The notes below the pieces were generated by a model. That model was not told where the DNA came from. It did not search any database and was given only the letters and a program-made list of their open reading frames with translations. Shown in pieces: positions 40,315 to 42,919 of a stretch of DNA of 42,919 nucleotides. Position numbers and translations under genes: made by a program. Where the stretch lies: contig CAJUGG010000112.1 in NCBI GenBank assembly GCA_910585995.1, positions 1 to 42,919 on the forward strand, given 5' to 3'. This DNA comes from an uncultured Lachnospiraceae bacterium (GTDB taxonomy: Bacteria; Bacillota; Clostridia; Lachnospirales; Lachnospiraceae). Within the stretch, counting starts at the first letter, position 1. Every line of letters starts with the position of its first letter.

Positions 40315-41406
40315 TTATGATACTCCTAATCTCCTGCGAATCTGTTCTGTTAATCTGTCATTATTTTTCTCTACATGAAGACGGCCGGCAACATGCTTTA
40401 CGGTCTCACAAAAGCGCGGATACTGATCCGCGATCTTACGGATCGCCTGTTCATAATCATCCGACGCCTGTCCCACATGATATTTCTCACAAAATTCCTT
40501 CAGAGGAGGATTGGTGGAAGTCACCACAGGTTTTCCCTCAAATAAAAATTCATAGATCTTGCCGCTGGCACAGTATTTATTGTTCAGATCCCGCTGGTGA
40601 TACGTCACCATGCCTACCTGACAGTGTTCGATAAAATATTTCAGATGGTTCTCATCCATCTGCGGAAAGATCTTTACATTGGTAAGTCTTAAACTTCGGA
40701 TCGTCTCCCGGATGATCTGCTCGTCCTCTTCCTCGCTCTCTCCGATCAGCAAAAGTTCAAAAGCATCCCCCAGCCCTTTCATCGCTTCCACCATCCGGAC
40801 AGTAGTTCTGGACACATCACAGCCCGCCGTGGATATGATCCGAAACTTCTCCTGGTCTGCAAAAAATTCCCGGCATTCCTCTTCCACCTGCTGATGTGCC
40901 TGCTCACTGCGATATGTCAGACGGCGGATATTTTCATAATTCAGCGGCATCTCCTTTAGCCCAAACATCTTAACCATCCGTTTGGCCCGATACGCATTGG
41001 CGGCAATCACCACATCCGAGCGCCTTGTGAATATTTTCTCAATCAGACAGCCGATCTTTCCCGCAATGCCCGTAGCACTTTGATAGCTGTACAACTCCCG
41101 GCAGTCCTGCACTACATAGCGGGCGTGTGTCAGCTTTTTCGCCAGATACCCTGGGATAATCCCTTTGCGGTTGTCAATCAAGATCAGATCCTGCGGACCG
41201 ATTTTTTGCATCTGCTGACAGACAAATAAGATAAAATGGCTGTAGCCTCTATCCCGATACAGAATGTGCCCCTCGCCCTGCGGCTTCTCTCCATCGCTGG
41301 AACGGGTGATAAAGGTGGTCTCTCCCAATGCTCTGGCCACCTTTATCAGCTCCCTGAGCCGCCCGTCATACAGATAATAATCATAAGAAATCAAAAGTAT
41401 CTTCAT
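40315..41406 (-). CDS. Family 4-type glycosyltransferase
   Basis: A 363-residue GT-B protein. The N-terminal domain starts MKILLISYDYYLYDGRLREL. The C-terminal donor domain has FRIISTAGCDVSRTTVRMVEA, LLLIGESEEEDEQ and a nucleotide-sugar region with ASGKIYEFLFEGKPVVTSTNPPLKEF, in which the Glu spacing resembles GT4 enzymes. Donor and linkage are unknown. It is placed between the DegT aminotransferase (12 bp) and wecB (1 bp), so it may transfer the amino sugar made by the aminotransferase. It lacks membrane segments and is likely cytoplasmic or membrane-associated. Confidence 0.84.
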   Translation of the reverse strand: MKILLISYDYYLYDGRLRELIKVARALGETTFITRSSDGEKPQGEGHILYRDRGYSHFILFVCQQMQKIGPQDLILIDNRKGIIPGYLAKKLTHARYVVQDCRELYSYQSATGIAGKIGCLIEKIFTRRSDVVIAANAYRAKRMVKMFGLKEMPLNYENIRRLTYRSEQAHQQVEEECREFFADQEKFRIISTAGCDVSRTTVRMVEAMKGLGDAFELLLIGESEEEDEQIIRETIRSLRLTNVKIFPQMDENHLKYFIEHCQVGMVTYHQRDLNNKYCASGKIYEFLFEGKPVVTSTNPPLKEFCEKYHVGQASDDYEQAIRKIADQYPRFCETVKHVAGRLHVEKNNDRLTEQIRRRLGVS

Positions 41407-41418
41407 ACCTGTATCCTC

Positions 41419-42546
41419 TCACATAGTCTTTTCCCGGATCAGACGGATCACCTTCTGTTGATCCTCCTCTGTCAGATACGGAGATAAAGGAAGCGAAAGC
41501 ACCCGGCTGCATACACTTGTGGTCACTTCAAACGTCTCTCCATAACAAGAGAGATCTTTAAAAGCTGTCTGCTGGTGCATCCCTTTCCGATAATAGATCA
41601 TACATGGCACTCCATGTTCTTTTAGATGTGCCTCTACTTGATTTCTTTCTTGTGAATCTTTTAACAAGATACTGTACTGTGCCCATCCAGAACCAAGACC
41701 TTCTGGAATCTGCGGCACTTTTACACAATCTTTCAGCTCTTTGGCATAGATCTTGGCGATCCGATCCGTCTCGGCGAGTTCCTGCTCCTTAAAAGCTCTG
41801 AATTTTACCTGCAAGATCGCTGCCTGCAAGGTATCCAGACGGGAGTTCATACCAATACAGACATTGTCGTATTTGTCACTGCCCTTTCCGTGTACCCGAA
41901 GGGAACGCAAAAGGTCAGCCCACTCCTTCTGATCCGTAAAGATCGCCCCGCCGTCCCCATAGCATCCCAGAGGCTTTGCAGGGAAGAAGGACGTAATAGC
42001 CAGGTCTCCAAAACTGCCTGCCCGTTTTCCATGGTAGACGCCGCCAAAGCCCTGTGCTGCATCTTCTAAAATGTACAGATCATACTTGTCGGCAATCTGC
42101 CTGATCCTGTTATAGTCCGCCGGGAGGCCAAAAAGATCCACGGTCACGATCGCTTTAGGTGTCAGTTTTCCTTCTGCCAATACGGCATGAATCGCCCGCT
42201 CCAAACTGTCCGGGTCCATATTAAAGGTATCTTCTAAAATATCTGTAAATACAGGCGTGGCACCTTCGTATGCCACCGTCTCTGCGGAAGAAAAGAAAGT
42301 AAAATCCGGTACAAATACGGCATCTCCTTTTTGGATTCCCCAAGCCATCAAGGCCAATGTCAGAGCATCGGTGCCGTTGGCGCAGGCGATACAATGCCTG
42401 ACATCCACATAATCTGCAAGCTCTTGTTCCAGCTCTGCCACCTGACGGCCGCTGATATAGTTGGAATCCTCAAGCACCTGTCCGATTGCCGCATCCATCC
42501 TGGGCTTTAACACCTCATACTGCTTTTTCAGATCTCGAAATTCCAT
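41419..42546 (-). CDS. DegT/DnrJ/EryC1/StrS-family sugar aminotransferase (WbpE-like)
   Basis: A 375-residue PLP enzyme. The PLP lysine is Lys191 in SFFPAKPLGCYGDGGAIFT, and EDAAQGFGG (161-169) and MNSRLDTLQAAIL are conserved. It starts MEFRDLKKQYEVLKPRMDAAI. The blocks CIACANGTDALTLALMAWG and the lysine motif closely resemble WbpE, which aminates UDP-3-keto-GlcNAcA; other members make 4-amino sugars. It therefore probably installs an amino group on a keto nucleotide sugar. The keto-sugar source is not in the window unless the Gfo/Idh/MocA half of the fused protein acts here. The ACP gene lies 2 bp upstream, which may mean the new amine is acylated. Confidence 0.88.
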   Translation of the reverse strand: MEFRDLKKQYEVLKPRMDAAIGQVLEDSNYISGRQVAELEQELADYVDVRHCIACANGTDALTLALMAWGIQKGDAVFVPDFTFFSSAETVAYEGATPVFTDILEDTFNMDPDSLERAIHAVLAEGKLTPKAIVTVDLFGLPADYNRIRQIADKYDLYILEDAAQGFGGVYHGKRAGSFGDLAITSFFPAKPLGCYGDGGAIFTDQKEWADLLRSLRVHGKGSDKYDNVCIGMNSRLDTLQAAILQVKFRAFKEQELAETDRIAKIYAKELKDCVKVPQIPEGLGSGWAQYSILLKDSQERNQVEAHLKEHGVPCMIYYRKGMHQQTAFKDLSCYGETFEVTTSVCSRVLSLPLSPYLTEEDQQKVIRLIREKTM

Positions 42547-42548
42547 CT

Positions 42549-42779
42549 CTACTCATCCCCTTTGATTCTCTCACACAGATTCCAGATGCCTTGTGCCGAA
42601 TTAAAATTCTCTGGAATAATCTCCTCCGCCGGGATCTCAATGCCGAACTGGTCTTCAATCTCCGCAATCAAAGTAATCACATCAAAAGACTCCAAAAGTC
42701 CGTCGTCAATCAATTCCTTCTCCACCTCAAAATTAATCTCCGGCTTGAGCGCCGCTAATAAATCCATTAACTCTTGCAT
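42549..42779 (-). CDS. Acyl carrier protein (polysaccharide-locus type)
   Basis: A 76-residue acidic helical protein with the phosphopantetheine site Ser31 in DDGLLESFDVITLIAEIEDQ and the third-helix region FGIEIPAEEIIPENFNS. The DSL triplet of housekeeping ACPs reads ESF here, as in DltC-like and secondary ACPs. It should carry an acyl or aminoacyl group as a thioester in the cytoplasm. It is placed directly before the aminotransferase gene and after a possible adenylating-enzyme end. AGGAG lies before the ATG. Confidence 0.9.
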   Translation of the reverse strand: MQELMDLLAALKPEINFEVEKELIDDGLLESFDVITLIAEIEDQFGIEIPAEEIIPENFNSAQGIWNLCERIKGDE

Positions 42780-42787
42780 AAACTCTC

Positions 42788-42919
42788 CTATTTAAGTTCC
42801 GCATCTGCCTCCCCAACTCCCCTGGATCTGGAAGCATTTCCCGCCGCTTTGCGTCTGGAAATCCTTCCGGGGGTTGTTCCGGCAGATGCTGTTTTTAAGT
42901 TCCGCATCTGCCTCCCCAA
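42788..42919 (-). CDS. C-terminal end of an upstream gene, possibly an adenylating (AMP-ligase) enzyme; partial
   Basis: On the minus strand a frame is open from the window edge to TAG at 42790-42788, which sits 8 bp before the ACP start (43 codons). Its middle reads KTASAGTTPGRISRRKAAG, which resembles the end of adenylate-forming enzymes (consensus like TPTGKISRR, where the Lys is catalytic); here that position is Arg. The frame ends GVGEADAELK. The same GEADAELK can be read in a different frame from the other repeat copy, so a duplication has disturbed this region. This is a tentative call; the rest of the gene is outside the window. Confidence 0.3.
   Translation of the reverse strand: MGRQMRNLKTASAGTTPGRISRRKAAGNASRSRGVGEADAELK
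42791..42919. repeat. 26-bp direct repeat at 103-bp spacing at the right edge
   Basis: The same 26 bases occur at 42791-42816 and 42894-42919; they begin TTTAAGTTCCGCATCTGCC. The unit of 103 bp is not a multiple of three. An inverted 9-mer, GGCAGATGC (42881-42889), can pair with GCATCTGCC of either copy. The window ends exactly at the end of the second copy. Confidence 0.9.

Noticed and set aside
1..42919. CRISPR arrays, insertion sequences, transposase or integrase genes
   Set aside because: No regularly spaced repeats, transposase-like frames or terminal inverted repeats were seen; the only notable repeat is the pair at the right edge.

Overview
The window looks like a chromosomal segment from a low-to-mid-GC Firmicute, most likely a gut Lachnospiraceae relative of Blautia, Ruminococcus or Mediterraneibacter. 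The evidence is the strong AGGAGG ribosome-binding sites, a threonine T-box in front of thrS, the Firmicutes block cysE-cysS-mrnC-rlmB, a SEC-C protein and the surface-polysaccharide gene families. The species cannot be named from sequence alone. Almost every gene is on the minus strand; the one exception is a glycosyltransferase at 34001-34810.

Region A (1-8.7 kb) is housekeeping with surface-polysaccharide genes at its joints. The start of a flippase gene runs off the left edge, directly behind tRNA-Thr(GGU) and its terminator. A seven-gene operon follows: GT11 fucosyltransferase, ispF, a GNAT acetyltransferase, cysE, cysS, mrnC and rlmB. The GT11 gene sits directly behind tRNA-Met and its terminator. 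Next is thrS with a T-box leader. Its putative ACC specifier and UGGA bulge fit the anticodon and discriminator base of the tRNA-Thr in this same window.

Region B (8.7-14.2 kb) is an AT-rich five-gene operon: a Wzy-like polymerase, a membrane-anchored protein of unknown function, a GT6 glycosyltransferase related to human blood-group A/B transferases, a DPM1-like GT2 and a GT-C-like membrane protein. GT6 here together with GT11 in region A would be enough in principle to build a blood-group-A/B-like determinant, given a galactose-terminated acceptor. A SEC-C gene and a perfect 16-bp hairpin separate regions B and C.

Region C (14.8-33.9 kb) is a thirteen-gene polysaccharide operon read leftward from a good promoter at 33.9 kb. 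In transcription order it holds a DUF6056-like membrane protein, a GtrB-like GT2, a GT-C-like protein, the initiating phosphoglycosyl transferase, a GT4, a heparinase II/III-like protein without a signal peptide, WecC, a fused dehydrogenase/Gfo-Idh-MocA oxidoreductase, a second GT4, another GT-C-like protein, and two LtaS/GacH-like phosphoglycerol transferases flanking a membrane-anchored glycerophosphodiesterase.

Region D (34.0-42.9 kb) has the single plus-strand GT2 and an opposing operon that enters from beyond the right edge: a possible adenylating-enzyme C-terminus, acyl carrier protein, DegT aminotransferase, GT4, WecB, EpsG-family polymerase and three polytopic membrane proteins. The last 129 bp carry a 26-bp direct repeat at 103-bp spacing. 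WecB (region D) and WecC (region C) together predict UDP-ManNAcA. The overall inference is a capsule or cell-wall polysaccharide locus making a ManNAcA-containing polymer with glycerol-phosphate decoration and GtrB/GT-C side-chain modules, scattered among housekeeping genes.
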